A stretch of 64,000 nucleotides of DNA from Gaiella sp038230035. GTDB lineage: Bacteria; Actinomycetota; Thermoleophilia; Gaiellales; Gaiellaceae. Below, one piece after another: positions 32,678-41,508 of this stretch. Below the pieces are notes generated by a model that searched no databases, was not told the DNA's origin, and saw only the letters and a list, made by a program, of their open reading frames with translations. Position numbers and translations under genes: made by a program. Where the stretch lies: the NCBI GenBank assembly GCA_038230035.1, contig JBBRNX010000017.1:16067-80066 (forward strand). Reading direction: 5' to 3'. Position 1 is the first letter of the stretch; every line of letters starts with the position of its first letter.

Positions 32678-34505
32678 ACTCCACCGTCACGGTCTTCGCC
32701 AGATTCCGCGGCTGGTCGACGTTCAGTCCCCGCAACCGCGCGATCCGGTACGCCAGCAGCTGCAGCGGCACCACGGCCAGCACAGCCGAAAGGAACGCGG
32801 GAGCCTGCGGCACGTAGATCACGTCGTCGGCGTGATGCTGGATGTCCTCGTTGCCGTCGCTCGCGATCGCGATCACGTGGGCGCCGCGGGCGCGAACCTC
32901 CTGGATGTTGGAGACGATCTTGTCGTAGACGCGCTCCATCCTCGTAGCGACGACGACGACGGGCGTGTTCTCGTCGAGCAGGGCGATCGGCCCGTGCTTC
33001 ATCTCGCCGGCCGAGTACGCCTCGGTCGGGATGTACGAGATCTCCTTCATCTTGAGCGCGCCCTCCAGCGCTACGGGCAAGCCGATGTTGCGCCCCAGGT
33101 AGAGGAAGAACGGCTTGTCGTAATGACGCCGTGCTATCTCCTCGATCGGATGGTTGCCGGCGAGGAACGTCTCGAGCTTGGCAGGCAGGTCGTAGAGCTC
33201 GTCGAGGATGAACTCGAACTCGTCCTTCGGCATCGTCTCGCGCACCTGTGCGAGCTTGAGTGCGACCAGGAACAGGAGCGAGAGCTGGGCGGTGAACGTC
33301 TTCGACGCGCACACGCTCACCTCCATCCCGGCACGGGTAAAGAGCACCGAGTCGACCTCGCGCGTGATCTGCGAGCCCATCATGTTCGTGATCGCGACCG
33401 TGCGCGCACCCATCGTGCGGGCGAGCTTCATCGCCTCGATCGTGTCGCGCGTCTCCCCCGACTGCGAGATGCCGATAACGAGCGTCGACGTATCGAGAAC
33501 CGGGTTCCGGTAGAGCCACTCGGATGCGATGTCGTGCTCCACCGGCACACGCGCCCACTCCTCGATCGCGTAACGGGCCGCGACGCCGGCGTGGTACGAC
33601 GTGCCCGCCGAGAGAATGACAATGCGGCTGAGGTGCTTGAGCTCCTCGTCATCCATCCCGAGGCCCTCGAGGCACAGCTGGCCGTGCCGGACGCGGTCGC
33701 CGATCGTCTCCGCGACCGCCTCGGGCTGCTCGTAGATCTCCTTCAGCATGAACGTCTCGAAACCGCCCTTCTCGGCGCCTTCGAGATCCCAGTCGAGCTC
33801 GATCTCCTCGTGTTCGACTGGCGTGCCGTCAGCTCGGCGGAAGGCGACCGAGTCGGCGGTGATTGCGACGAGATCGCCGTCGTCCGGGAAATGCACCCGC
33901 CGCGTCTCGCTGAGGAAGGCCGCCGCATTCGACGCGAGGAAGTTCTCACCCTCACCGAGACCGACAACAAGTGGCGTTTGGTGGCGGGCCGCGACGAGGA
34001 GCCCCGGGTGGTCGGCGTGTACGACGACAAAGGTGAAGTGACCCTCCATCTCCTCGAACGCCCTAGACGCCGCCTCGAGCAGATCGCCCTCGTAGTGGCG
34101 CTCGATCAGATGCGAGACGGTCTCGGCGTCGGTCTCCGAGCTGAAGCTGTGGCCCTCGGCGACGAGGCTTGCGATGAGCTCGCGGTAGTTCTCGACGATG
34201 CCGTTCAGCACGATCGAGAGCTTCGCGTCGTCGCAGCCCGTGAGCGGATGCGCGTTCGCCTCCGTGACACCGCCGTGCGTCGCCCAGCGCGTGTGTCCGA
34301 CGCCCGTCGTAGCCGTCGAGCCGTGTGAGCCGACCGCCTGCTTCAGATTCGTCAGCGGGCCGACGGCCCGGACGTAGCCAAGCCCGTCAGCGTCGAGCAG
34401 CGCGAGGCCGGCTGAGTCGTAGCCGCGATACTCGAGCCGCTCGAGCCCTGCCAGAAGTAGCGGCCGGCATTCACGAGAACCGACGTATCCGATGATCCCA
34501 CACAC
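32676..34505 (-). CDS. glmS: Glutamine--fructose-6-phosphate aminotransferase
   Basis: This 609-residue enzyme makes glucosamine-6-phosphate, the first step to UDP-GlcNAc. The N-terminal glutaminase has the nucleophile Cys 2 (CGIIGYVG), HTRWATHG and LNGIVENY; two SIS sugar-binding domains follow (ILSAGTSYHAG, GISQSGETRDT, and later LGRNIGLPVALEGALKMKE), and it ends DQPRNLAKTVTVE, the normal C-terminus. GTG 34505 places Cys at position 2 and is preceded by AAGGAG 10 nt upstream. No glmS ribozyme is seen in the 97 bp before it. It follows glmM in the same direction; both serve amino-sugar synthesis. Confidence 0.97.
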   Translation of the reverse strand: MCGIIGYVGSRECRPLLLAGLERLEYRGYDSAGLALLDADGLGYVRAVGPLTNLKQAVGSHGSTATTGVGHTRWATHGGVTEANAHPLTGCDDAKLSIVLNGIVENYRELIASLVAEGHSFSSETDAETVSHLIERHYEGDLLEAASRAFEEMEGHFTFVVVHADHPGLLVAARHQTPLVVGLGEGENFLASNAAAFLSETRRVHFPDDGDLVAITADSVAFRRADGTPVEHEEIELDWDLEGAEKGGFETFMLKEIYEQPEAVAETIGDRVRHGQLCLEGLGMDDEELKHLSRIVILSAGTSYHAGVAARYAIEEWARVPVEHDIASEWLYRNPVLDTSTLVIGISQSGETRDTIEAMKLARTMGARTVAITNMMGSQITREVDSVLFTRAGMEVSVCASKTFTAQLSLLFLVALKLAQVRETMPKDEFEFILDELYDLPAKLETFLAGNHPIEEIARRHYDKPFFLYLGRNIGLPVALEGALKMKEISYIPTEAYSAGEMKHGPIALLDENTPVVVVATRMERVYDKIVSNIQEVRARGAHVIAIASDGNEDIQHHADDVIYVPQAPAFLSAVLAVVPLQLLAYRIARLRGLNVDQPRNLAKTVTVE

Positions 34506-34602
34506 GTATTGACGTCTCCTTGGAGGATGGCTTCATTCGCCCCACGGCAGCGTCGCCACGGAAGAAGTTCTCGTTCATCATCGGCGAAACAGCCGATATC
34601 CG

Positions 34603-35871
34603 CTAGCGGAGCGTGTCTTCGACGAGTCGGGCGATGCTACCACAGAGGTTCTTCGCCTCTTCCACGCTTTCCGCCTCGGCGAGCACCCGGACGACAGGCT
34701 CGGTTCCGGACGGGCGAACAAGCACGCGTCCCCGGCCCGCAAGCTCGGCGTTGACGCGGGCGACCTCGTCGAGAACGGCTTGCGGCACGTCCCGTGCACC
34801 GACCCGGACATTTTCCTTCACCTGCGGATACGCCTCATACGCAGCAGAAGCCTCCGACAGGGGCCGGCCGCCGAGGGAGGCACATAGGAGCAGCGCTATC
34901 GCAAGCCCATCACCCGACACGTGGTCACGCAGCCAGATCACGTGGCCGGACTGCTCGCCGCCGAGCAACGCGTCCTCGCGCTGGAGGGCCTCGAGCACAT
35001 GGCGATCGCCGACATCGGTTACATGGACGTGGATGCCGCGCTCGTCCATGAGCCGATGGAAGCCCAGGTTCGTCATCACGGTGACCGCAACCTGCTCGAC
35101 GCCAAGGGCAAGCGCCAGGATGGCAACGAGCTGATCCCCGTCGACGACCTCGCCGTTCTCGTCGACCGCCAGCACACGATCACCGTCGCCGTCGAAGGCG
35201 ACACCCAAGTCGTAGCTCCCGGAGCGAACCGTCTTCTGGAGGAGTGCGAGGTCGGTCGCGCCACAGCCGACGTTGATGTTGGCGCCGTCGGGCTCGTCGC
35301 CGATCGCCGTGACCACAGCGCCCAGGCGCTCGAACGCTCTTGGAGCGAGCCCTGCGTAGGCACCGTTGGCGGAGTCCACAACGATGCGCAGGCCCGACAG
35401 ATCGGAGCCGAATCGCTCCAGGATGTGCTCGAGATGGCTCTCAGAGGCGCCTTCGAGCTGCTCGACAGAGCCCCCGGCCACGGCGCCGCCGCCTTCGTCG
35501 AGGAGTGTCTCGATCTGCTCCTCGGCGTCGTCGGTGAGCTTGCGGCCGTCGCGGTCGAAGAACTTGACGCCGTTGTACTCCGGAGGGTTGTGCGACGCCG
35601 AGATGACGACGCCCAGATCGTGGGACATCAACGCGACGGCCGGCGTCGGCAACACGCCTGCCAGAACGGCAACGCCACCGGCCGAGACGACGCCGCGCGC
35701 GAAAGCCGCCTCGAGCTCCGGGCCAGAGCCGCGGGTATCGCGGCCCACGAGGACGCGTCCGCGACCGGACCAGATCGTCGAGGCTCGCCCGAGCCGTTCG
35801 ACGAGATCCTCCGTCATGAAGTCGCCGACGATGCCGCGCACACCGTCGGTCCCGAACCACCTGCGCCCCAA
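34603..35871 (-). CDS. glmM: Phosphoglucosamine mutase
   Basis: This 422-residue enzyme turns glucosamine-6-phosphate into glucosamine-1-phosphate, the step after GlmS. It has the start WFGTDGVRGIVGDFMT, the phosphoserine loop GVVISASHNPPEYNGVK (Ser about residue 92), metal-binding VAFDGDGDRVLAVDE, LGGEQSGHVI and the phosphate-binding RPSGTEPVVRV near the end. TTG 35871 is the start, 5 bp after the rpsI stop, so the order rplM-rpsI-glmM is an operon, as in many actinobacteria. It is somewhat shorter than the E. coli enzyme (445) but has all motifs. Confidence 0.95.
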   Translation of the reverse strand: MGRRWFGTDGVRGIVGDFMTEDLVERLGRASTIWSGRGRVLVGRDTRGSGPELEAAFARGVVSAGGVAVLAGVLPTPAVALMSHDLGVVISASHNPPEYNGVKFFDRDGRKLTDDAEEQIETLLDEGGGAVAGGSVEQLEGASESHLEHILERFGSDLSGLRIVVDSANGAYAGLAPRAFERLGAVVTAIGDEPDGANINVGCGATDLALLQKTVRSGSYDLGVAFDGDGDRVLAVDENGEVVDGDQLVAILALALGVEQVAVTVMTNLGFHRLMDERGIHVHVTDVGDRHVLEALQREDALLGGEQSGHVIWLRDHVSGDGLAIALLLCASLGGRPLSEASAAYEAYPQVKENVRVGARDVPQAVLDEVARVNAELAGRGRVLVRPSGTEPVVRVLAEAESVEEAKNLCGSIARLVEDTLR

Positions 35872-35876
35872 GCGCT

Positions 35877-36269
35877 TTACCGCTTGGAGAACTGCGGGGC
35901 TTTTCTCGCCTTGTGGAGCCCAGCCTTCTTACGCTCCACCTGACGCGCATCGCGTGTCAGAAAGCCCTGTCGCTTGAGCGGAACCCGTAGCTCCGGGTCG
36001 ACCTCGACGAGTGCCCGCGCAATGCCGTGGCGGATCGCGCCCGCTTGGCCGCTCACACCACCGCCGTGCACGCGAACGCGCAGGTCGTACGTACCGTTGG
36101 CGCCCGCAGTCTCGAGCGGCGAGACGACCATCTTGCGATGTAACGACCTCGGGAAGTACTCCTCGAGCGAGCGGCCGTTGATCCACGTCTTACCGTCGCC
36201 GGGACGGAGGATCACACGGGCGACGGACGTCTTCCGTTTGCCGGTGCCGAGGTACTGGGCGCGTTCCAT
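35877..36269 (-). CDS. rpsI: 30S ribosomal protein S9
   Basis: This 130-residue protein is a standard S9: YLGTGKRKTSVARVILRPG near the start, INGRSLEEYFPR, GGGVSGQAGAIRHGIARAL, and the C-terminal KKAGLHKARKAPQFSKR whose last Lys-Arg reaches toward the P-site tRNA. It follows rplM by 9 bp and precedes glmM by 5 bp. Start ATG 36269. Confidence 0.98.
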   Translation of the reverse strand: MERAQYLGTGKRKTSVARVILRPGDGKTWINGRSLEEYFPRSLHRKMVVSPLETAGANGTYDLRVRVHGGGVSGQAGAIRHGIARALVEVDPELRVPLKRQGFLTRDARQVERKKAGLHKARKAPQFSKR

Positions 36270-36278
36270 CGGAGCAGC

Positions 36279-36725
36279 CTACCCCTTCTTTCCCTGCGTC
36301 AGTTCCAACATCTTCGGAGCCTGCGCCTCGTGCGGATGTGCTGGGCCCGCATAGACCTTCAGCTTGCGGAGCTGTGCGGCTGCGAGCTTGTTCCTCGGCA
36401 GCATGCCCTTGACCGCCTTGCGGATCACTTCGGTCGGGCGTCGCTGAAGCTGTTCGCGCAACGTGCGGGTCTTGAGGCCGCCCGGAAAGCCGGAGTGGCG
36501 GTAGACCATCTTCTGGTCGAGCTTCTGGCCCGTCACGTGGATCTTCTCGGCGTTGATCACGACGACGAAATCACCGGTGTCGACATGCGGGGTGTACTGC
36601 GGCTTGCCCTTACCGCGCAGGGTGTCGGCGATCTGGGTCGCAAGACGGCCGAGGGTCTTGCCCTCGGCGTCGACGATGTACCAGTCGCGCTGAATCTCGC
36701 CCGGCTTTGCGGAATAGGTCTTCAT
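36279..36725 (-). CDS. rplM: 50S ribosomal protein L13
   Basis: This 148-residue protein is a standard L13: DWYIVDAEGKTLGRLATQIA, GDFVVVINAEKIHVTGQKLDQK, YRHSGFPGGLKTRTL and KGMLPRNKLAAAQLRKLKVYAG. The frame is open further upstream, but ATG 36725 gives the family N-terminus. It is the first gene of the rplM-rpsI-glmM unit; the 55 bp before it separate it from the histidine kinase gene. Confidence 0.98.
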   Translation of the reverse strand: MKTYSAKPGEIQRDWYIVDAEGKTLGRLATQIADTLRGKGKPQYTPHVDTGDFVVVINAEKIHVTGQKLDQKMVYRHSGFPGGLKTRTLREQLQRRPTEVIRKAVKGMLPRNKLAAAQLRKLKVYAGPAHPHEAQAPKMLELTQGKKG

Positions 36726-36780
36726 CTGAGAAGAGACGAACCTGGCGGTTCGCCGGCGGCGGATGATAGCAGCGCTCTTG

Positions 36781-38154
36781 CTACAGCTGCTCCGGCAGAG
36801 CAAGCCAAACATCGGCTCCGCCCTCGGGACGGTTTGCGAGAGCCGCGCTGCCACCGTGGGCATCCGCGATGACCTGGACGATCGCCAGACCAAGGCCGGA
36901 GCCACTTTCCGCGCGCGCATGCGATGAACGCGCGAAGCGATCGAACGCGCGGACGATGAGCTCTGGCGGGAAGCCGGGACCTTCGTCGATGCAATGCAGC
37001 TCGGTGTTCCCGCCGGCTGTGGTCGTGCGCAGCCGCACGTCCCCGGAGCCGTGGCGAAGCGCGTTATCGACGAGGTTTCCCAGCGCCTGCTCGAGCCGGA
37101 GCCGGTCACCGCGAACCCGAACGCCCGAGGGCATTTCGACGGCGAGCGACCTGTTTTCCTCCTGCGCGCGCCAGGCAAAGCGGTTCACGACCGACGTGGC
37201 CAGCGCGCCCGCATCCAGATCTTCGAGCTGGAGCGGAAGTTCGCCGCCGTCCGTCCGAGCGATCAGCAGGAGCGCCTCGGCGAGCTGTGCCAGACGATCG
37301 ACCTCCGCGATCGAGAGCCGGACAGCGCCTTCGAGCTCCTCGCGCGACTCTGCGTGGCGGAGCGCGAGCTCGAGCTCCGCCCGGAGCAGCGCGAGCGGCG
37401 TCCGCAGCTCGTGTCCTGCATCTGCGACGAAGGCTCGCTCCCGCTCGAGCGCCTTCTCGAGACGTGCAAGCATCTCGTTGAGCGTTTCGCCAAGGCGTTC
37501 GATCTCGTCTCCCGTGGCGGGCACCGGCAGCCGCTCGCCCGGTCTGTCGGCCGAGATCGAAGCCGCCCGACTGCGCATCGCTTCGACGGGCCGGAGCGCC
37601 AGCCCGGCAAGCGCGTAACCCGCGAGCGACGCAAGCAGGAGCGCGATCGGACCCGCTATCAGTAGCTCGTCGCGCAGCCGCGCAAGTGTCTCGGCGCGAT
37701 CCTGGGTCGTGCGTCCGACGACCAGGACGCTCCGCCGGCCGCCACGCTCGACGGGAGTCGCCAGTAGTCGCGATGGCTCGTCGAGCCCAGGCACCGGCCC
37801 GCGGTTGGCGAAGACCGGGCCTCGCAGGGCGACGTTCAGTTGGGCAGCGGTGAGGATCGACGCTCGTTCCAGCTTGACCGTGCCGTCGAGCACGCGTCCG
37901 GTGGCGGCGAGGAGTTGCGCGTAGCTCTCGCCACTCTCGATCAGCTGAATACCCTTCCCCGACCCGAAGGAGCCGCCGGACTGGCCCACGACTGCGCCGA
38001 GATCCTGGGCTCGCACGCTCAGCTCGAGGTCGAGTGCAGTTGCGAGATGCGAGCCCAGCCGCGCATAGATGAACCACCCTGCCGAAGCAAGGACGACTGC
38101 CATCGCAAGGGCGAACGCGGCAGTGACACGCAGACGGATCGGCAGGCGCTTCAT
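36781..38154 (-). CDS. Sensor histidine kinase (two-component system)
   Basis: This 457-residue membrane kinase has two membrane segments (about residues 11-32 and 165-187) around an outer sensing domain of about 130 residues, a HAMP linker (to about 235), a HisKA dimerisation helix with the phosphoacceptor His 248 in FVADAGHELRTPLALL, and an ATPase domain with N box LGNLVDNALRHG, DEGPGFPPE and the G box ESGSGLGLAIV. ATG 38154 overlaps the stop of the response regulator gene (ATGA), the normal pairing. The signal sensed is unknown. Because the partner regulator is frameshifted, the pathway may be inactive unless that is an error. Confidence 0.93.
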   Translation of the reverse strand: MKRLPIRLRVTAAFALAMAVVLASAGWFIYARLGSHLATALDLELSVRAQDLGAVVGQSGGSFGSGKGIQLIESGESYAQLLAATGRVLDGTVKLERASILTAAQLNVALRGPVFANRGPVPGLDEPSRLLATPVERGGRRSVLVVGRTTQDRAETLARLRDELLIAGPIALLLASLAGYALAGLALRPVEAMRSRAASISADRPGERLPVPATGDEIERLGETLNEMLARLEKALERERAFVADAGHELRTPLALLRAELELALRHAESREELEGAVRLSIAEVDRLAQLAEALLLIARTDGGELPLQLEDLDAGALATSVVNRFAWRAQEENRSLAVEMPSGVRVRGDRLRLEQALGNLVDNALRHGSGDVRLRTTTAGGNTELHCIDEGPGFPPELIVRAFDRFARSSHARAESGSGLGLAIVQVIADAHGGSAALANRPEGGADVWLALPEQL

Positions 38155-38830
38155 CGACTCTCGTCCGCTCGCAGCCGGTAGCCCGAACCGCGGATCGTCT
38201 CCAGCGAGCACGTGCCGAAGGGCTGGTCGATCTTCCGCCGCAGCCGCCGGACGTAGACGTCGACGATGTTCGAGCGATTCTCGTAGGCGAAGTCCCACGC
38301 GTGCTCGAGGAGGTCGTAGCGGGAGAGCACCTGGCCGGGACGGCGCATGAACGTCTCGAGTAGCGCGAACTCCTTGGCAGATAGCTGTATCTCGCTCGAG
38401 CCACGCCGAATCTCGCGCGTCGCCGGATCCAGGGTCAGTTCGCCGACCTCTAGCACGCTCGGCCGCTCAGGCTCGCCGCGCCGGACGAGAGCTCGCAACC
38501 GCGCAAGGAACTCCGCAAAGGCAAAGGGCTTGACGAGGTAGTCGTCGGCTCCGGTGTCGAGGCCGGCGACGCGGTCCTCGACGGAGTCGCGAGCCGTCAG
38601 CATCAAGACCGGTGCCCAGACCGCGTTGGCGCGCAGACGGCGGCAGGTCTCGAAGCCGTCGATCCCGGCAGCATCACGTCGAGCAGGATCGCGTCGTAGG
38701 CGTGCGCTCCCGCCATCCAGAGCGCGTCCTCACCCGTCGGCGCAATGTCCGCGGCAAGGCCTTCCTTGAGCAGACCGCGGCGGACGAGACTCGCCATCCG
38801 CAGCTCGTCCTCGACGATCAGCACGCGCAT
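38151..38830 (-). pseudogene. OmpR-family response regulator with a 1-bp frameshift
   Basis: The two frames together give a regulator of about 226 residues. The receiver domain has VLIVEDELRMASLVRRGL and the phosphoacceptor Asp in AILLDVMLPG (about residue 51), then LMLTARDSVEDRVAGLDTGADDYLVKPF in pieces (LMLTARDS, DDYLVKPFAF); the C-terminal winged helix ends with RSNIVDVYVRRLRRKID. The frame breaks right after MLPG: CCC at 38664-38666 needs one more C (G on the coding strand) to give GIDGFETCRRLRA and join the second part. As written, a 75-residue fragment is made. It precedes the histidine kinase with stop/start overlap. Confidence 0.85.
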
Positions 38831-38958
38831 CGGGAGAGTGTGGACCAGGCAAGATGAACGTTGGGTGAACGGCGGCGTCGCCCTCGCACCACGGTCATGA
38901 AGCGTTCGTCTGCGCCTCCTAGCGTGAGCCCATCGTCAACGCACAGGAGGTTCGCACC

Positions 38959-39661
38959 ATGCGACGCACACTCGTCGTCTTCATCGGGCTCGCTCTCGCG
39001 ATCACCGTTGGAGCCACCGCTCTCGGCGGCGCACAAGCCAAGGCCGCCTACCACTCGGGGTTCAGGGCGCGGGTCGACAACCCGTGGTTCCCGCTGAAGC
39101 CGGGCACCACCTACGTCTACACGGGAACGGAGGACGGAAAGCCCCTCCGCGACGTCTTGCGGGTCACGCACCGCACGGCAGTGGTCGACGGCGCCCCCTG
39201 CGTGGTCATCGACGACCGGCTCTACGTGAGCGGCCGGCTCGAAGAGCGAACGACCGATTGGTACTCGCAGGACAGCAATGGCAACGTCTGGTACTTCGGT
39301 GAGCAGACCGCGTCCAGGCTCGACAAGAACGGCAAACCCGTCACGAGCGGCACCTAAAGCAGGAGTCGACGGCGCCAGGCCTGGCATCTACATGTTCGCG
39401 AATCCCCGAGTCGGTCAGGGCGCGCAGCAGGAGTTCTACAAGGCGCAGGCGGAGGATCACTTCCAGGTGCTCAGCCTGCGTGTCCCGGTCAAGGTGCCGT
39501 ACATCTCGTCGAAGACAGCGCTGCTGACGAAGGAGTGGACGCCGCTCGAGCCGGGCGTCCTCGATCACAAGGTCTACGTGAGAGGAATCGGCACCGTGCT
39601 CGAAGAGACCGTCAAGGGCGGCACCGAGCACCTCGAACTGGTGGCGGTGAAGCACGACTAG
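38959..39661 (+). pseudogene. Secreted protein of unknown function, frameshifted
   Basis: The gene starts at ATG 38959 behind a near-perfect AGGAGG (7 nt spacing) and has a signal peptide (RTLVVFIGLALAITVGATA, cleavage near AQA). The mature part reads WFPLKPGTTYVYTGTEDGKP and DWYSQDSNGNVWYFGEQT, then stops at TAA 39355-39357. From about 39363 another frame continues AGVDGARPGIYMFANPRVGQ, QEFYKAQAEDHFQVLSL and KEWTPLEPGVLDHKVYVRGIG to 39661, in the same style. One or a few bases are missing at the junction. I recognise the overall type from actinobacterial genomes but know no function. It lies divergent from the two-component system with 128 bp between. Confidence 0.72.
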
Positions 39662-39671
39662 CGCGACGCGC

Positions 39672-39677
39672 TAGGAT
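39672..39677 (+). promoter_or_regulatory. -10 hexamer (TAGGAT) of the thiamine operon
   Basis: TAGGAT lies just before the TPP aptamer, so transcription would begin at about 39684, at the aptamer 5' end. It sits 11 bp after the previous gene. Confidence 0.45.
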
Positions 39678-39683
39678 CGCGGC

Positions 39684-39775
39684 AGCGATACGGGGAGCTC
39701 GGGACATCCGGGCTGAGAGGGCGGCTACCGCGCCGCCGACCCGCCGAACCTGATCTGGGTAATGCCAGCGGAGGA
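39684..39775 (+). promoter_or_regulatory. TPP (THI-box) riboswitch
   Basis: The conserved TPP aptamer parts are present: GGGGAGCTC (39692-39700), CTGAGA (39713-39718), a variable GC-rich P3 stem (39719-39740) and ACCTGATCTGGGTAATGCCAGCG (39748-39770, here split as ACCTGATCTGGGT and AATGCCAGCG). The GGAGG Shine-Dalgarno (39770-39774) abuts the aptamer end, 6 nt before GTG 39781, so thiamine pyrophosphate probably blocks translation start of thiN and the transporter genes. Confidence 0.93.
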
Positions 39776-39780
39776 AGAAC

Positions 39781-40461
39781 GTGGTGGGAACGCAGAGGCA
39801 GCACGACACCGTCGTCGTCATTGCGGGTGGACCGGGAACACGGCTGCCGACGCTCGAGATTCCCGTGGGAGCTCCGGTCGTCGCCGCAGATAGCGGCGTC
39901 GACCGGGCACTCGCGCTCGGATTGCGCATCGACGTCGCAGTCGGCGACTTCGACTCGGTGAACCCCGCCGGCCTGGAAGCGGCCAAAGTCGCAGGAGCGC
40001 GGATCGAGCAGTATCCGCCGGAGAAGGATGCGACCGACTTGGAGCTCGCGCTCGACGTGGCCGCGGGTCTGACACGCCGGCGGATCATTGTTCTCGGGAG
40101 CGACAGCGGCCGGCTCGATCATCTCCTCTCGACCCTGCTCCTCCTAGGCTCCGAGCGGTTCGCACCGTACGAGCTCGACGCGACGCTCGGCCCGGCGACC
40201 GTGCACGTCATACACGGCGAGCGGCGGCTCGTGGGCGAGGTCGGCGAGTTGATCTCGCTGTTCGCGCTCGGCGGGCCGGCGAGTCGCGTGACCACCGACG
40301 GTTTGCGGTTCCCGCTTCGCGGCGAGACGCTCGAGCCTGGCTCGAGCCGCGGTATCTCGAATGTCTTCGCTGCGCCGACGGCACGTATTGACCTCGAAGG
40401 CGGCGTTTTGCTGGCGCTGCGCACCGGCACCCCGACAGATGACGAAAGGAGCACGTCATGA
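39781..40461 (+). CDS. thiN: Thiamine diphosphokinase (thiamine pyrophosphokinase)
   Basis: This 226-residue protein converts thiamine plus ATP to thiamine pyrophosphate. Typical features: VVIAGGPG at the start, VVAADSGVDRALALGLRIDVAVGDFDSV (in pieces AADSGVDRAL and VGDFDSV, the metal/ATP site), YPPEKDATDLELAL and LGSDSGRLDHLLSTLLLL, with a small C-terminal thiamine-binding domain (DGLRFPL, SRGISNVF). GTG 39781 has GGAGG 6 nt upstream, inside the riboswitch 3' end. Its stop overlaps the ATG of thiB. With thiBPQ it forms a salvage route: import thiamine, then pyrophosphorylate it, under feedback from TPP. Confidence 0.93.
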   Translation: MVGTQRQHDTVVVIAGGPGTRLPTLEIPVGAPVVAADSGVDRALALGLRIDVAVGDFDSVNPAGLEAAKVAGARIEQYPPEKDATDLELALDVAAGLTRRRIIVLGSDSGRLDHLLSTLLLLGSERFAPYELDATLGPATVHVIHGERRLVGEVGELISLFALGGPASRVTTDGLRFPLRGETLEPGSSRGISNVFAAPTARIDLEGGVLLALRTGTPTDDERSTS

Positions 40462-41504
40462 GCAGGGCCACCGTCGTCGCGGTCGCGGCGGCCGTCGCGA
40501 TCGTTGGCGCGCGCGCCGGTCTGGCCGCCTCCGGATCGGGCACGGTCGTCCTCGTCACACACGACTCGTTCGCGATCTCCAAGTCGACGAAGGCCGCGTT
40601 CGAGAAGCAGTCAGGTCTGAAGCTGCGCACCCTGCAGAGCGGAGACGCCGGCGCGGCACTGAATCGAGCGCTGCTCACGGCCGGGAAGCCGGAGGGCGAC
40701 GTCTTCTTCGGCGTCGACAACAACCTGCTGTCGCGCGCGCTCGCCGGCAAGGTGTTCGACAAGTACACGCCGGCGGCGCTGGGTCAGGTAGACGGCTACT
40801 ACGACCTCGACAGGAGCCATCACCTCGTCCCGATCGACCACGGCGACATCTGCCTCGTCTACGACCGCGCCTGGTTCACGAAGCACGCGATGCGACCGCC
40901 GTACACATTCGAGGATCTCCTCCAGCCCGGGTACGCGAAGCTGACCGTGGTCGAGAACCCAGCCACGTCGACGCCCGGCCTTGCGTTCATGCTCGCCACC
41001 GTCGCCCATTTCGGTCGTGGTGCCGCACCGTGGACGTACTGGCGCAAGCTGCGGCGCGACGTCCTCGTGACAAACGGCTGGGAGGAGGCGTACAACGCGC
41101 AGTTCTCAGGCTCGTCGAGCCACAAGGGCAAGCGGCCGATCGTCGTCTCGTACGCGAGCGACCCCGCCGCGGAGGTCTACTTCGCCGGCAAGCCGCTGGC
41201 GCAGGCGCCGGTCGCGGTCGTCCGCAACACGTGCTTCGGCCAGGTCGAGCTCGCCGGCGTCTTGCGCGGCGCCCGGAACCCGGACGGCGCGCGCAAGCTC
41301 GTCGACTTCCTCCTCTCGAAGCGCTTCCAGACCGGGATCCCGCTCACGATGTTCGTCTACCCCGTCCGCGACAAGACGCCGCTCCCGGCCGTCTTCAAGC
41401 GCTTCGCGCTGCCGATGTCGTCTCCCCTGAGGTTGTCGCCCGCGACGATCGGCGCGAACCGCGACGCCTGGATCCGGAAGTGGACCGACACCGTCCTTCG
41501 CTGA
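40458..41504 (+). CDS. thiB: Thiamine ABC transporter substrate-binding protein
   Basis: This 348-residue exported protein binds thiamine outside the membrane. A signal peptide (residues 1-24, ending GLAAS) is followed by VVLVTHDSFAISKSTKAAFEKQ, the hallmark start of ThiB/TbpA, and DVFFGVDNNLLSRAL, VPIDHGDICLVYD, NPATSTPGLAFMLAT and FYSYASDPAAEVYF-like PIVVSYASDPAAE, all standard for the family. ATG 40458 overlaps the thiN stop (ATGA). It is followed after 4 bp by the permease. Regulation by the TPP riboswitch upstream is expected. Confidence 0.92.
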   Translation: MSRATVVAVAAAVAIVGARAGLAASGSGTVVLVTHDSFAISKSTKAAFEKQSGLKLRTLQSGDAGAALNRALLTAGKPEGDVFFGVDNNLLSRALAGKVFDKYTPAALGQVDGYYDLDRSHHLVPIDHGDICLVYDRAWFTKHAMRPPYTFEDLLQPGYAKLTVVENPATSTPGLAFMLATVAHFGRGAAPWTYWRKLRRDVLVTNGWEEAYNAQFSGSSSHKGKRPIVVSYASDPAAEVYFAGKPLAQAPVAVVRNTCFGQVELAGVLRGARNPDGARKLVDFLLSKRFQTGIPLTMFVYPVRDKTPLPAVFKRFALPMSSPLRLSPATIGANRDAWIRKWTDTVLR

Positions 41505-41508
41505 CCTT

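Noticed and set aside
32676..34602. A glmS ribozyme upstream of glmS
   Set aside because: Only 97 bp lie between glmM and glmS and no ribozyme core was recognisable; also rare in actinobacteria.
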